A stretch of DNA of 64,000 nucleotides, taken from NCBI RefSeq assembly GCF_014203955.1, contig NZ_JACHKA010000001.1:62001-126000 (forward strand). The letters run 5' to 3'. Below, in pieces: positions 37,897 to 46,213 of the stretch (its first letter is position 1; every line of letters starts with the position of its first letter). A model generated the notes under the pieces. That model was not told the origin of the DNA. It worked only from the letters and a program-made list of their open reading frames with translations, and made no database searches. This stretch comes from Sphingobium lignivorans. Its GTDB lineage: Bacteria > Pseudomonadota > Alphaproteobacteria > Sphingomonadales > Sphingomonadaceae. The translations under genes were made by a program, and so were the position numbers.

Positions 37897-38160
37897 TCAG
37901 CCGAGCGCTGCGACGCGCTTCGTCAGGCGACCGAACTTGCGGGCCGCCGTGTTCTTGTGCATCACGCCGCGCGCCACGCCGCGCGCCATCTCGGGCTGCG
38001 CAGAGCTCAGCGCTTCCTGAGCGGCCGACTTGTCACCCGCTGCCAGAGCCGCCTCGACCTTCTTCACGAGGGTCCGGATGCGGCTGAGCCGGCTACCGTT
38101 GATCTCGGCGCGACGCGCGTTGCGACGGATGCGCTTCTTTGCCTGAGGCGTATTGGCCAT
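37897..38160 (-). CDS. rpsT: 30S ribosomal protein S20
   Basis: An 87-residue basic helical protein starting [21 protein letters not shown], the S20 signature, and ending [19 protein letters not shown]. It binds 16S rRNA in the body of the small subunit. The ATG at 38160 is the family start; a longer frame from 38247 is not real. It is monocistronic with its own terminator. Confidence 0.97.
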   Translation of the reverse strand: MANTPQAKKRIRRNARRAEINGSRLSRIRTLVKKVEAALAAGDKSAAQEALSSAQPEMARGVARGVMHKNTAARKFGRLTKRVAALG

Positions 38161-38298
38161 TGAATTCCTCGAACTCGAAACTGTTGCATGGAACGCGGCG
38201 CGAATCCCGGGAGGGAGCCAGCGAGCCCGCGTGGAAGGCCGGGCCATTAGCTGCCATTGGCTCGATCGTCAACCGCCTTATGGCAAAAGACGGTCGGT

Positions 38299-38865
38299 TC
38301 AGGCGGCTGTGCTCGTCGAAACCTTCCGCAGGCCGAGGCCCAGAAGGACGAGAAACAGACCCCTGAACAGGAAGCTGATTCCGACGATGATGGCGAGGAA
38401 CGCCAGACTCGGCACGGGGCCCGAGAGGAGCAGGATCGCGCCCAGCACCAGATCGAGCAGGCCGAGGAACAGCCGCCACCAGCGGTCCACCGGAAAGCGC
38501 GCGGCCGTGACCAGTTGCATGACGCCGGACACCACCAGCCAGAAACCGATCGCCCAGACGAGCGACAGCGCGCCGAGAAGAGGTGCGAAGAGGATGCTGG
38601 CGCCGGCAAGAAGTGCGAGGATGCCCAGGATGAGTTCAATCCACCGTCCGCGCCGGGACAGCGACGAAATGGCGGACGCGATGGCGGCGACGCCATAGAC
38701 GATCAGGACGAGCGCGAGGATGATGCCCGTTGCCAGGCCCGTGGCGATCGGATTGGTGAGCGCGAGAACGCCGATCAGGATCACGAGGACACCATATGCC
38801 ACGATCCAGCCCCAGCCGGTGCGCAGGGGAGGATCACCGGGAATGGGCGATTCGTTGGTTGCCAT
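38299..38865 (-). CDS. HdeD family membrane protein (DUF308)
   Basis: A 188-residue protein with six hydrophobic helices arranged as repeated pairs (GWGWIVAYGVLVILIGVLAL, ILALLAGASILFAPLLGALS, FLGLLDLVLGAILLLSG), characteristic of HdeD, an acid-resistance membrane protein in E. coli. Function outside enterobacteria is not established. It is followed upstream, on the same strand and 21 bp away, by an AI-2E family permease gene, so they may be cotranscribed. Confidence 0.9.
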   Translation of the reverse strand: MATNESPIPGDPPLRTGWGWIVAYGVLVILIGVLALTNPIATGLATGIILALVLIVYGVAAIASAISSLSRRGRWIELILGILALLAGASILFAPLLGALSLVWAIGFWLVVSGVMQLVTAARFPVDRWWRLFLGLLDLVLGAILLLSGPVPSLAFLAIIVGISFLFRGLFLVLLGLGLRKVSTSTAA

Positions 38866-38886
38866 GAACCTGTTTCCTCCGTGCGC

Positions 38887-40020
38887 TCAGAGTGTATCGA
38901 CTGGTCGAGACCCCGCTGACGACTCGGCGGCGTCGCCCGGCACCATAGCGCTTTGCTCGGGCGCGCGCATGTCCGACACGATCGTCCATGTCGCGATGAA
39001 CAGGGCCGCGATGACAGGGCCGATCACGACACCGCTGAAGCCGAACAACTCGATGCCGCCCAGCGTCGAGATGAGCACGACATAATCGGGAAGGCGCGTG
39101 TCCCTGCCGACGAGAATGGGGCGCAGGAGATTGTCGACCAGTCCGATCACGAACAGGCCGCACAGGACCAGGATGATCGACTTGACGATGGCGCCGCTCA
39201 CGAAAAGATAGATCGATACCGGGACCCAGACGAGGCCGGTGCCGATCGCCGGAAGCAGCGAAAAGAACCCCATGAGGACGCCCCAGAGAAGCGCGCCTTC
39301 CACCCCGAGCACCCAGAAGACGAGCCCCCCGATCAGCCCCTGAAGGATGGCGACGACGATGCTTCCCTTGATCGTCGCGCGGATGACCAGCACGAACTGC
39401 TTCAACAGCGCTTCGCGCTGGGCGAGGCGCAGCGGTGTGCTGTTCATCAGCCGTCGCGACAGATCGTCGCCATCCCGCAGGAGGAAGAAGGTGAGGTAGA
39501 GCATCACGCTGAGCGCGATGAGGAAGCTGAAGGCACCCTGGCCGATCACCACCGCCTGCGCCGCCAGAACGCGCAATATGTCGGCGATGCCGGCATTGAG
39601 CCTCGCGCGGGCGGCTTCGAAGTCGGCGAAGCCGAGCCGTTCGAGCACACCCACTGCCCAGTCGGGGAGATTGTCACGCAGGCGCGAGAACAGCATCGCA
39701 AAGTCGATCTCGCCAGATTGGATGCGCCCATAGAACAAGGTCGCTTCCTGGATCAGCGCCATGCTGAGCAGGATCGCCGGCACGATCACCATGGCCACGA
39801 TCAGCACAAGCGTGATGGCCGCGCTGGTGTTCGGCCGGCGCGGGAAAGCCGCAAGCAGGCGGTGATAGACCGGCGTGAAGAGGATGGCAGCGATCACGCC
39901 CCAGAGAATCGCCACGAAGAAGGGCTCGATGAGCAAGGCGAATGCAACAGTGACGAGCAGGACAAGGCCCAGGAAGAAGCCGTCCTCTACGCGCATTCCG
40001 GGGCGGGCCTGAGGCTCCAT
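38887..40020 (-). CDS. AI-2E family transporter (PerM/TqsA-like)
   Basis: A 377-residue inner-membrane protein with the family layout: two N-terminal helices (GLVLLVTVAFALLIEPFFVAILWG), a helical cytoplasmic segment, then a C-terminal helix bundle with GLIGGLVFWVLGVEGALLWGVLMG, SLLPAIGTGLVWVPVSIYL and STLGGIELFGFSGVVIGPVIAAL. Family members are variously reported as AI-2 exporters or Na+/H+ antiporters; the role here is unassigned. It precedes the HdeD-like gene by 21 bp. Confidence 0.9.
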   Translation of the reverse strand: MEPQARPGMRVEDGFFLGLVLLVTVAFALLIEPFFVAILWGVIAAILFTPVYHRLLAAFPRRPNTSAAITLVLIVAMVIVPAILLSMALIQEATLFYGRIQSGEIDFAMLFSRLRDNLPDWAVGVLERLGFADFEAARARLNAGIADILRVLAAQAVVIGQGAFSFLIALSVMLYLTFFLLRDGDDLSRRLMNSTPLRLAQREALLKQFVLVIRATIKGSIVVAILQGLIGGLVFWVLGVEGALLWGVLMGFFSLLPAIGTGLVWVPVSIYLFVSGAIVKSIILVLCGLFVIGLVDNLLRPILVGRDTRLPDYVVLISTLGGIELFGFSGVVIGPVIAALFIATWTIVSDMRAPEQSAMVPGDAAESSAGSRPVDTL

Positions 40021-40169
40021 GGGCTCACTTTCAATCCGTTCCTGCCGGGAACCGGATGGGCTCCTGCGGCGACATCATCCCAAACGCGCATAAAAGGCAA
40101 TCGGCTTCCGGGCGAAGCGATCTTCCCGGACATGACAGCGGGAAGGCCGCGCGCATCACCGCGTCATGC

Positions 40170-40520
40170 TCAGGATGCCAGTTCGCGCTCCCAGATCGCC
40201 GGCCCGAACCCGACCAGCAGGTGATCCAGCCCCGTCACCACCGGCCGCTTGATGAGGGACGGGCGCGCCACCATCAGGGCGATGGCCTTCGCTTCGTCGA
40301 TGGCTTCCCTGTCTTCCTCGGGCAGCTTGCGGAACGTCGTGCCGGCCCGGTTGAGAAGGGCCTCCCACCCGGCCTGCTCGACCCAGCCCCGCAGTTCCGC
40401 GGGTTCAGGCGGCGCTTTCTTGTAGTCGCGAAAACTATAGGCAATGCCCTTCCCGGCCAGCCATGCGCGGGCCTTCTTCACGGTGTCGCAGTTGGGAATG
40501 CCATGCAGGGTGATCGTCAT
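40170..40520 (-). CDS. ArsC/Spx-family thioredoxin-fold protein (YffB-like)
   Basis: A 116-residue ArsC-family protein beginning MTITLHGIPNCDTVKKARAWL, with a single N-terminal Cys in GIPNCDTVKKA and the C-terminal RPSLIKRPV loop. This is the YffB/Spx-related branch, a glutathione-dependent thiol reductase by inference rather than true arsenate reductase. The ATG at 40520 overlaps the upstream stop as ATGA, which decides against the ATG at 40532. It is the last gene of a three-gene overlapping operon. Confidence 0.88.
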   Translation of the reverse strand: MTITLHGIPNCDTVKKARAWLAGKGIAYSFRDYKKAPPEPAELRGWVEQAGWEALLNRAGTTFRKLPEEDREAIDEAKAIALMVARPSLIKRPVVTGLDHLLVGFGPAIWERELAS

Positions 40521-41005
40521 GGGGCCGGCCATTGCTCCGTATCGTGGTCGGGATGCTGGTGATTGCTGGCGCGGATGATCGGCGCTTCCTCGACCATGTC
40601 GTCCTCGGTCGCGCCGTGGTCCGGCAGCGTGGCGAGATGATCGATGAAGGGAAGGCGCCCTTCCATGCCGACTTGCGTCCGGGGCGGGGCCAGCGCGGGA
40701 TCGTCGAGCGATCCGAGCGTGAGGGCGGTGCGCCCGCTGGTCTTGCCGCGATAGAAAAGCGGCGTGCCGCAGCGCGCGCAGAAGCCTCGTTCCGCGAGAT
40801 CGGACGACGCGAAGACCGCAGGGGTGCCGCGCGTCCAGGTGAGACTGTCATTAGGGGCGCCGACCAGAGCGGCGAAGACATTGCCCACCGCCTTCTGGCA
40901 CATGCGGCAATGGCAGATATGGGAATTGTCCAGCAATTGCCCGGCGCGGTAGCGCACCGCGCCGCACTGGCATCCTCCGGTCGCGATGATGTCGAGGCGC
41001 TTCAT
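40517..41005 (-). CDS. GFA (glutathione-dependent formaldehyde-activating) family protein
   Basis: A 162-residue zinc protein of the GFA/DUF636 family: GGCQCGAVRY, CHCRMCQKAVGN and RGFCARCGTPLFY supply the zinc-binding cysteines. The family includes a protein speeding the formaldehyde-glutathione adduct, but most members are untested. It overlaps both neighbours by 4 bp (Rrf2 regulator upstream, ArsC-like gene downstream), so the three are one transcription unit. Confidence 0.9.
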   Translation of the reverse strand: MKRLDIIATGGCQCGAVRYRAGQLLDNSHICHCRMCQKAVGNVFAALVGAPNDSLTWTRGTPAVFASSDLAERGFCARCGTPLFYRGKTSGRTALTLGSLDDPALAPPRTQVGMEGRLPFIDHLATLPDHGATEDDMVEEAPIIRASNHQHPDHDTEQWPAP

Positions 41006-41436
41006 GCGAGCGCATCGGTGCTGACATCCTCGAACTTGTCGGCCAGCGTCAGCCTGTCGAGGATCGCGGCCGTCTCGTCACGGACCTTGAGCATGATCCG
41101 CCGCAGTTCGCATTCGTCTTCCGGCAGGCAGTTCTTGCAAGGCTGGTGCGCATAGCGGCTGGCGCAGGGGACAAGGGCGAGCGCACCGTCGGTCAGGCGG
41201 AAGATGTCGCCATAGCGGATATCGATCGGCGCGAGGGCGAGCCAGTAGCCGCCGTCACGCCCCCGGCGCGTCGCGACCAGCCCGGCCCGGCTCAGCTCGG
41301 AGAGAATGACGGTGAGAAACTTGGCGGGTATGTTCTGCGCCGCGGCGATGTCCGCAAGCTGGATCGGCCCCTCGCCATAGTGCCGCGCAAGATGCTGAAG
41401 CGCGCGGATCGAGTAGCGAGTGCGTTGCGAAAGCAT
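41002..41436 (-). CDS. Rrf2-family transcriptional regulator with cysteine cluster
   Basis: A 144-residue Rrf2/IscR-family winged-helix regulator (MLSQRTRYSIRALQHLARHY, ADIAAAQNIPAKFLTVILSELSRAGLV). Cysteines at 91, 100, 103 and 109 lie where IscR carries its Fe-S ligands, so a cluster or thiol switch is likely. It is the first gene of the operon with the GFA and ArsC-like proteins, and probably controls them in response to redox or electrophile stress. The cysteine spacing differs from IscR (92, 98, 104 with His107). Confidence 0.9.
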   Translation of the reverse strand: MLSQRTRYSIRALQHLARHYGEGPIQLADIAAAQNIPAKFLTVILSELSRAGLVATRRGRDGGYWLALAPIDIRYGDIFRLTDGALALVPCASRYAHQPCKNCLPEDECELRRIMLKVRDETAAILDRLTLADKFEDVSTDALA

Positions 41437-41632
41437 ACCAACCTATTTGGCAGAGAATGCGTCCGGTGCAAGGGGTTTGGCCGAATTTCAGCCATCATGC
41501 GCGCGCGGAGTGCCCTGTGGCCGCCCCGCTTCGCTTGCCCGAAAACGTGCTGAGCGCCTTCCGTTGGCTCGGACGATCCGCCTGACGGGCGCTATCGCGT
41601 ACGAAGCGCCCGTCAGGCGTCCGGATCTGTTC

Positions 41633-43006
41633 TCAGGCGGCCTGCTTGCGCCGCTCGGCCAGTTCGTCGTTCAGCATCTCTGCCAGCAGGAACGCCAGTT
41701 CGAGGCTTTGCGCCGCGTTGAGGCGGGGATCGCAATGCGTATGGTAGCGATCGGCCAGGCTCTGCTCCGTCACGTCGACGGCGCCACCGGTGCATTCCGT
41801 GACATTCTGGCCGGTCATTTCCGCATGGATGCCGCCGCCGAAGCTGCCTTCCGCGCGATGCACGGCGAAGAAGCCGCGCACTTCGGCGAGAATCCGCTCG
41901 AAGGGGCGCGTCTTGTAGCCGGTCGCGGCCTTGATGACATTGCCGTGCATCGGATCGCAGGACCAGACCACCGGATGCCCCTCCCGCATCACAGCGCGCA
42001 CGAGCGGGGGCAGGCCGGCCTCGATCTTGTCATGGCCATAGCGCGTGATGAGCGTGATCCGGCCCGCTTCGCGCGCGGGATTGAGCAGGTCGAGCAGGCG
42101 CAGCAGCACGTCGGGCTGCAGGCTGGGGCCGACCTTCATGCCGATCGGATTGCCGATGCCGCGCAGATACTCGACATGTGCCGAGCCCTCGAAGCGCGTG
42201 CGATCGCCGATCCACAGCATGTGCGCGCTGGTATCGTACCAGTCGCCCGTGAGCGAATCCTGCCGGGTCAGCGCCTGCTCATAGGGCAGGAGCAAGGCTT
42301 CGTGGCTGGTATAGAAGCTGGTGCCGCCAAGCTGCGGCACCGTCTCGGGTGACAGACCGCAAGCCTTCATGAAATCCAGCGTTTCGCCAATGCGATCCGC
42401 CATTTCCCGGAACTTCTTCGCCCAGGGACTGCGGCCCATGAAATCGAGCATCCAGCCATGCACCCGGTCGAGGCTGGCATAGCCGCCGGTGGAGAAGGCG
42501 CGCAGCAGATTGAGCGTCGCGGCCGACTGGTTGTAGGCGCGAATCATGCGCGCCGGGTCCGGCTCGCGGCCCTCGGCCGTGAAAGCGATGTCGTTCACAT
42601 TGTCGCCGCGATAGCTGGGCAGCTCCACGCCACCCACGGACTCGGTCGCGGACGAACGGGGCTTGGCGAACTGCCCGGCCATGCGGCCGACCTTCACCAC
42701 CGGCAGCTTGCTGGCAAAAGTGAGCACCACCGCCATCTGCAGCAACACGCGGAACGTATCGCGGATATTGTTCGGGTGGAACTCGGCGAAGCTCTCCGCG
42801 CAATCGCCGCCCTGCAGCAGAAACGCCTCGCCATTGGCGACTTTCGCCAGATCCGCGGTGAGATGACGCGCCTCTCCGGCGAAGACCAGCGGCGGGAAAT
42901 TGCCAAGCTGAGCCTCGGCCGCGGCCAGTGCCGCGGCGTCGCGATAGTCGGGCATTTGCAGCCCCTCATGATCCCGCCAGCTTGCGGGGTTCCAGTTCGC
43001 CGTCAT
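41633..43006 (-). CDS. aroG: Class II 3-deoxy-7-phosphoheptulonate (DAHP) synthase
   Basis: A 457-residue class II (plant/Mycobacterium-like) DAHP synthase, the first enzyme of the shikimate pathway, joining PEP and erythrose 4-phosphate. Recognisable segments are [57 protein letters not shown] and WSCDPMHGN. The start at 43006 ([21 protein letters not shown]) begins the family alignment; the 31-residue longer frame is Arg-rich and discarded. With pheA in the same window it contributes to aromatic synthesis, though the genes are unlinked. Confidence 0.95.
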   Translation of the reverse strand: MTANWNPASWRDHEGLQMPDYRDAAALAAAEAQLGNFPPLVFAGEARHLTADLAKVANGEAFLLQGGDCAESFAEFHPNNIRDTFRVLLQMAVVLTFASKLPVVKVGRMAGQFAKPRSSATESVGGVELPSYRGDNVNDIAFTAEGREPDPARMIRAYNQSAATLNLLRAFSTGGYASLDRVHGWMLDFMGRSPWAKKFREMADRIGETLDFMKACGLSPETVPQLGGTSFYTSHEALLLPYEQALTRQDSLTGDWYDTSAHMLWIGDRTRFEGSAHVEYLRGIGNPIGMKVGPSLQPDVLLRLLDLLNPAREAGRITLITRYGHDKIEAGLPPLVRAVMREGHPVVWSCDPMHGNVIKAATGYKTRPFERILAEVRGFFAVHRAEGSFGGGIHAEMTGQNVTECTGGAVDVTEQSLADRYHTHCDPRLNAAQSLELAFLLAEMLNDELAERRKQAA

Positions 43007-43197
43007 CGCCGAAAAAACTCCGTGCACGGTGCCGAGCGCCCAAGATGGGGCGCGCCGGACCGGGGGCAAGCCCCTACGCCTTCGGCGTGTCGGAAGCAAG
43101 GATGCTGCTGCGCACCCGCAGCATGGCGAGCGGGCAGGGCCAAGCGCCGCCCGGAGCCATGCGTCAACTGCAAGACCGCACTCCAGAATTGCAAACT

Positions 43198-43212
43198 GAT
43201 ATTCTGGATATC
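43198..43212. promoter_or_regulatory. Palindromic candidate operator before the HTH-SulP operon
   Basis: GATAT-TCTGG-ATATC is a perfect 5-bp inverted repeat with a 5-nt spacer, lying 29 bases before the HTH gene start. A second overlapping dyad, CCAGAAT (43183-43189) with ATTCTGG (43201-43207), shares its right arm. The patch is AT-rich compared with its surroundings. Autoregulation by the HTH protein is the natural guess. Confidence 0.5.
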
Positions 43213-43240
43213 AATTGTCTGTCTTGATACATGAAGCGTC

Positions 43241-43507
43241 ATGATGACGTCTGCCCAGATGCGCGCGGCTCGTGCCTTGCTCGGCATGGATCAGCGCCAG
43301 CTTGCCCAGCTCTCCGGGGTTTCGCTGCCGACGATCCGGCGCATGGAAGCCAGCGATGGCAATGTGCGCGGCAATGTCGACAGCCTCGTCAAGGTGGTGG
43401 ACGCGCTCAGCGCGGCCGGGGTGGATCTCATCGGTGACGGCGCGCCGAGCCCCGATGGCGGTCGCGGCGTCCGGCTGAAGCCTCGCAAGGGAGCAAACGG
43501 ATCATGA
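43241..43507 (+). CDS. Small XRE-type helix-turn-helix regulator
   Basis: An 88-residue DNA-binding protein: MRAARALLGMDQRQLAQLSGVSLPTIRRME is a Cro/CI-type helix-turn-helix, and the rest is a short C-terminal extension rich in Gly, Lys and Arg. It overlaps the SulP gene by 4 bp (ATGA), and a palindrome lies just upstream, so it probably controls its own operon. Two adjacent ATG codons (43241 and 43244) are possible starts. Many alphaproteobacterial SulP genes are preceded by such a regulator. Confidence 0.85.
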   Translation: MMTSAQMRAARALLGMDQRQLAQLSGVSLPTIRRMEASDGNVRGNVDSLVKVVDALSAAGVDLIGDGAPSPDGGRGVRLKPRKGANGS

Positions 43508-45228
43508 AGCCCAGCGTGGCCGCCCCCAGCTTTGCGGAACTCTTCACGCCCAAGCTCGTCACCGTGCTGCGGGAAGGCTATGATGCGCGCGGCCTCAAAG
43601 CGGACGCGGTCGCGGGCCTGACGGTCGCCATCGTCGCCCTGCCGCTCTCCATGGCCATTGCTATCGCATCTGGTGTCGGCCCCGAGCGCGGCCTCTACAC
43701 CGCGATCATCGGCGGGTTCATCGTCTCGATGCTGGGGGGCAGCCGTTTCCAGATCGGCGGCCCGGCGGGCGCCTTCATCGTTCTCATCGCCGCCACGGTC
43801 GCGCGGCATGGCGTGGACGGCCTGCTGATCGCGACCTTCCTGTCCGGCCTCATGCTCATGGCGGCGGGCTGGCTGCGGCTCGGCACGTTCGTGAAGTTCA
43901 TACCTTATCCCGTGACGGTAGGCTTCACGGCCGGGATCGGCATCATCATCCTGGCCAGCCAGCTCAAGGACCTGATGGGCCTCACGCTCGCGGGACCGGA
44001 GCCCGGCGAACTGCTGCCCAAGCTGCAGGCACTGGGCGCGGCCCTGCCCACGGTGAACGCGGCGGCGCTCGGCCTTGCTCTGGCGGCCATCGCCATCATC
44101 CTCGCCTGCCGGAAATGGCGGCCGCACTGGCCGGCCTATCTCATCGCCGTGGTCGCAACCGCCCTGCTGGCCACGCTCGTGAACCTGCCGGTGGAAACCA
44201 TCGGCTCCCGGTTCGGCGAAATCCCGCGCGGCCTGCCCGCGCCGGGATTGCCCGATCTTTCCCTGAGTCGCGTGGTGGAGCTTCTGCCGACGGCCCTGTC
44301 CTTCACGCTGCTGGGCGCGATCGAGAGCCTGCTCTCCGCCGTGGTGGCGGACAGCATGAGCGGGCGGCGGCACCGGTCCAATTGCGAGCTGGTGGCGCAG
44401 GGTGCGGCCAATTGCGCCAGTGCGCTGTTCGGCGGGATGTGCGTGACGGGCACGATCGCGCGCACGGCCACCAATGTCCGGGCAGGGGCGCGGGGCCCGG
44501 TGTCGGGCATGCTGCACGCGGTGTTCCTGCTCGTCTTCATGCTCGTCGCCGCCCCGCTCGCAAGCTACATTCCGCTTGCTGCCCTCGCCGGCCTGCTGGC
44601 GACGGTCGCTTGGAACATGGTCGAGCGCGATCATATCGCCACGCTCGTGCGCGCCTCGCGCGGGGATGCGCTGGTGCTGGCGGTCACTTTCCTGCTGGTG
44701 GTGCTCGAGGATCTCAGCCTCGGCATTCTCGTGGGCTTCAGTCTCGGTACGCTGATCTTCCTCAACCGCATGGCGCAGGCAGTGGAAGTGGAGACCGGCA
44801 GTCCCCTCGTGGAAACCGACCGCGCGGACGATGAACGGACCGGCGGGCGATCAGGCTATGAGCCCGCCCCGATCGCCGATCAGGACATCGCCCTTTGCCG
44901 CATCTCGGGCGCCTTCTTCTTCGGCGCGGCCGGCGCGGTCTCCGCCATGCTGGACCGGCTAGACGAGCATCCGCGTGCCTATGTCATCAACATGGCAGAC
45001 GTGCCGATGCTCGATTCGACCGGCGCCGCGACCATGGAGGCCTTTGCGCGCAAGGCGGCTCAGCGCGGCGCGGCGCTCTACATCGCCGGTGCGCGCCCGG
45101 CCGTCCGCCGCGCTCTTCTGAGCCATGGCATCCGCCCGCCCCATGTCCACTATCGCGCGAACATGAAGGACGCCATCGAAGCGGCCCGACTGGCGAAAGT
45201 GAGCGGCGAAGAAGAAACGCTGCATTGA
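43504..45228 (+). CDS. SulP family anion transporter with STAS domain
   Basis: A 574-residue permease. The SulP membrane domain runs from about 20 to 430, with AIVALPLSMAIAIASGVGPERGLYTAIIGG and GGSRFQIGGPAGAFIVLIA as the signature helices 1 and 3, and a conserved GGMCVTGTIARTATNVRAGARGPVSG segment. A C-terminal STAS domain (about 455-560) carries VINMADVPMLDSTGAATMEAF. Family members move sulfate, bicarbonate or dicarboxylates; the substrate here is not predictable. It is coupled to the HTH regulator. Confidence 0.93.
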   Translation: MKPSVAAPSFAELFTPKLVTVLREGYDARGLKADAVAGLTVAIVALPLSMAIAIASGVGPERGLYTAIIGGFIVSMLGGSRFQIGGPAGAFIVLIAATVARHGVDGLLIATFLSGLMLMAAGWLRLGTFVKFIPYPVTVGFTAGIGIIILASQLKDLMGLTLAGPEPGELLPKLQALGAALPTVNAAALGLALAAIAIILACRKWRPHWPAYLIAVVATALLATLVNLPVETIGSRFGEIPRGLPAPGLPDLSLSRVVELLPTALSFTLLGAIESLLSAVVADSMSGRRHRSNCELVAQGAANCASALFGGMCVTGTIARTATNVRAGARGPVSGMLHAVFLLVFMLVAAPLASYIPLAALAGLLATVAWNMVERDHIATLVRASRGDALVLAVTFLLVVLEDLSLGILVGFSLGTLIFLNRMAQAVEVETGSPLVETDRADDERTGGRSGYEPAPIADQDIALCRISGAFFFGAAGAVSAMLDRLDEHPRAYVINMADVPMLDSTGAATMEAFARKAAQRGAALYIAGARPAVRRALLSHGIRPPHVHYRANMKDAIEAARLAKVSGEEETLH

Positions 45229-45253
45229 TGAGGCGGGGTGCGCCCGCCAGCCC

Positions 45254-46213
45254 TCAGTATCCCCGGCTCAGGTCAACGACATGCTCGAGCGGCTCGCCGG
45301 CGAGATAATGGCGCAGATTCTTCAGAAAGCGCTGGGCACCCCGGCGGAAAGCGCTGGTCTGGCTCTGGCCGGACAGGTGCATGGTGACAAGCAGGTTCGG
45401 CGCATCCCATAGCGGGTCTTCCGGAGGCAGCGGCTCCGGCGTGGTCACGTCGAGGAAGGCGCTGCCGATCGCGCCGGACCGCAACGCCTCGATCAGCGCG
45501 GGCTGATCGACAAGTTCGCCCCGGGCGATGTTGATGAGCCGGGCATCGGCCTTCATGGTGGCGATCTCCGCCGCGCCGATCATCGCGTGTGTCTCGTCCG
45601 TGCTGGGGGCTGCAAGGATCACGATGTCGAATTCGCCAAGGCGGGGGCGCCAGTCGTCCGGCCCGATCACGCCGGGATCGCCGGAGTCCGCGGACCGCCG
45701 TACGCCAGTCACGTCGACGCCGAAGGCCCGCAGCCGCGTGCCGATCTCGCGTCCGATCGCGCCATAGCCGATGATGAGCGCCTTCGCGCCCAGCAGCTCG
45801 AACGAACCGGGCGGCCCGCTGCGGATCCAAGCCTTGCGATCATGGGCGCGGACCACCTCGTCCAGCCGCTTGGCGAGGGTGAGCACGCCAAGCACGGCAT
45901 AATCGGCAATGACATCGGGCATGAGGCCATTGCCATTGGTGAAGATCTGCCCGCGCTCGCGGATTTCCTTCACCGGAAAAGCGTCGAGTCCGACGGTGAC
46001 GGTGTTGATCCACCGGGCAGACGTCGCGGCGCGAGGGCCCTGGACATAGGCGCCCGATGCCCAGTCGTCGAACCAGCCGATCTCGGCTTCCGGCGCAAGC
46101 GCGAGGCATTCCTCGAGCGTCGAGAAGCCCCTGATCTCCACGCCCTCCGGCAGCATGGCCGAAAGCTGGGCGCGATAGCGCTCGGGAAAGACGATCAGAG
46201 GCTTATGTGCCAT
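45254..46213 (-). CDS. D-2-hydroxyacid dehydrogenase family protein
   Basis: A 319-residue NAD(P)-dependent dehydrogenase with a Rossmann motif in LIIGYGAIGREIGTRLRAFG, the catalytic Arg in INIARGELVDQPAL, Glu in TTPEPLPPEDPLW and His in VTMHLSGQSQ. The classical H-x-G/S appears as HLSG. It probably reduces a 2-keto acid or glyoxylate. The start at 46213 overlaps the end of cysS by 11 bp, so it is translationally tied to cysS, an unusual pairing with no metabolic explanation visible. Confidence 0.87.
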   Translation of the reverse strand: MAHKPLIVFPERYRAQLSAMLPEGVEIRGFSTLEECLALAPEAEIGWFDDWASGAYVQGPRAATSARWINTVTVGLDAFPVKEIRERGQIFTNGNGLMPDVIADYAVLGVLTLAKRLDEVVRAHDRKAWIRSGPPGSFELLGAKALIIGYGAIGREIGTRLRAFGVDVTGVRRSADSGDPGVIGPDDWRPRLGEFDIVILAAPSTDETHAMIGAAEIATMKADARLINIARGELVDQPALIEALRSGAIGSAFLDVTTPEPLPPEDPLWDAPNLLVTMHLSGQSQTSAFRRGAQRFLKNLRHYLAGEPLEHVVDLSRGY

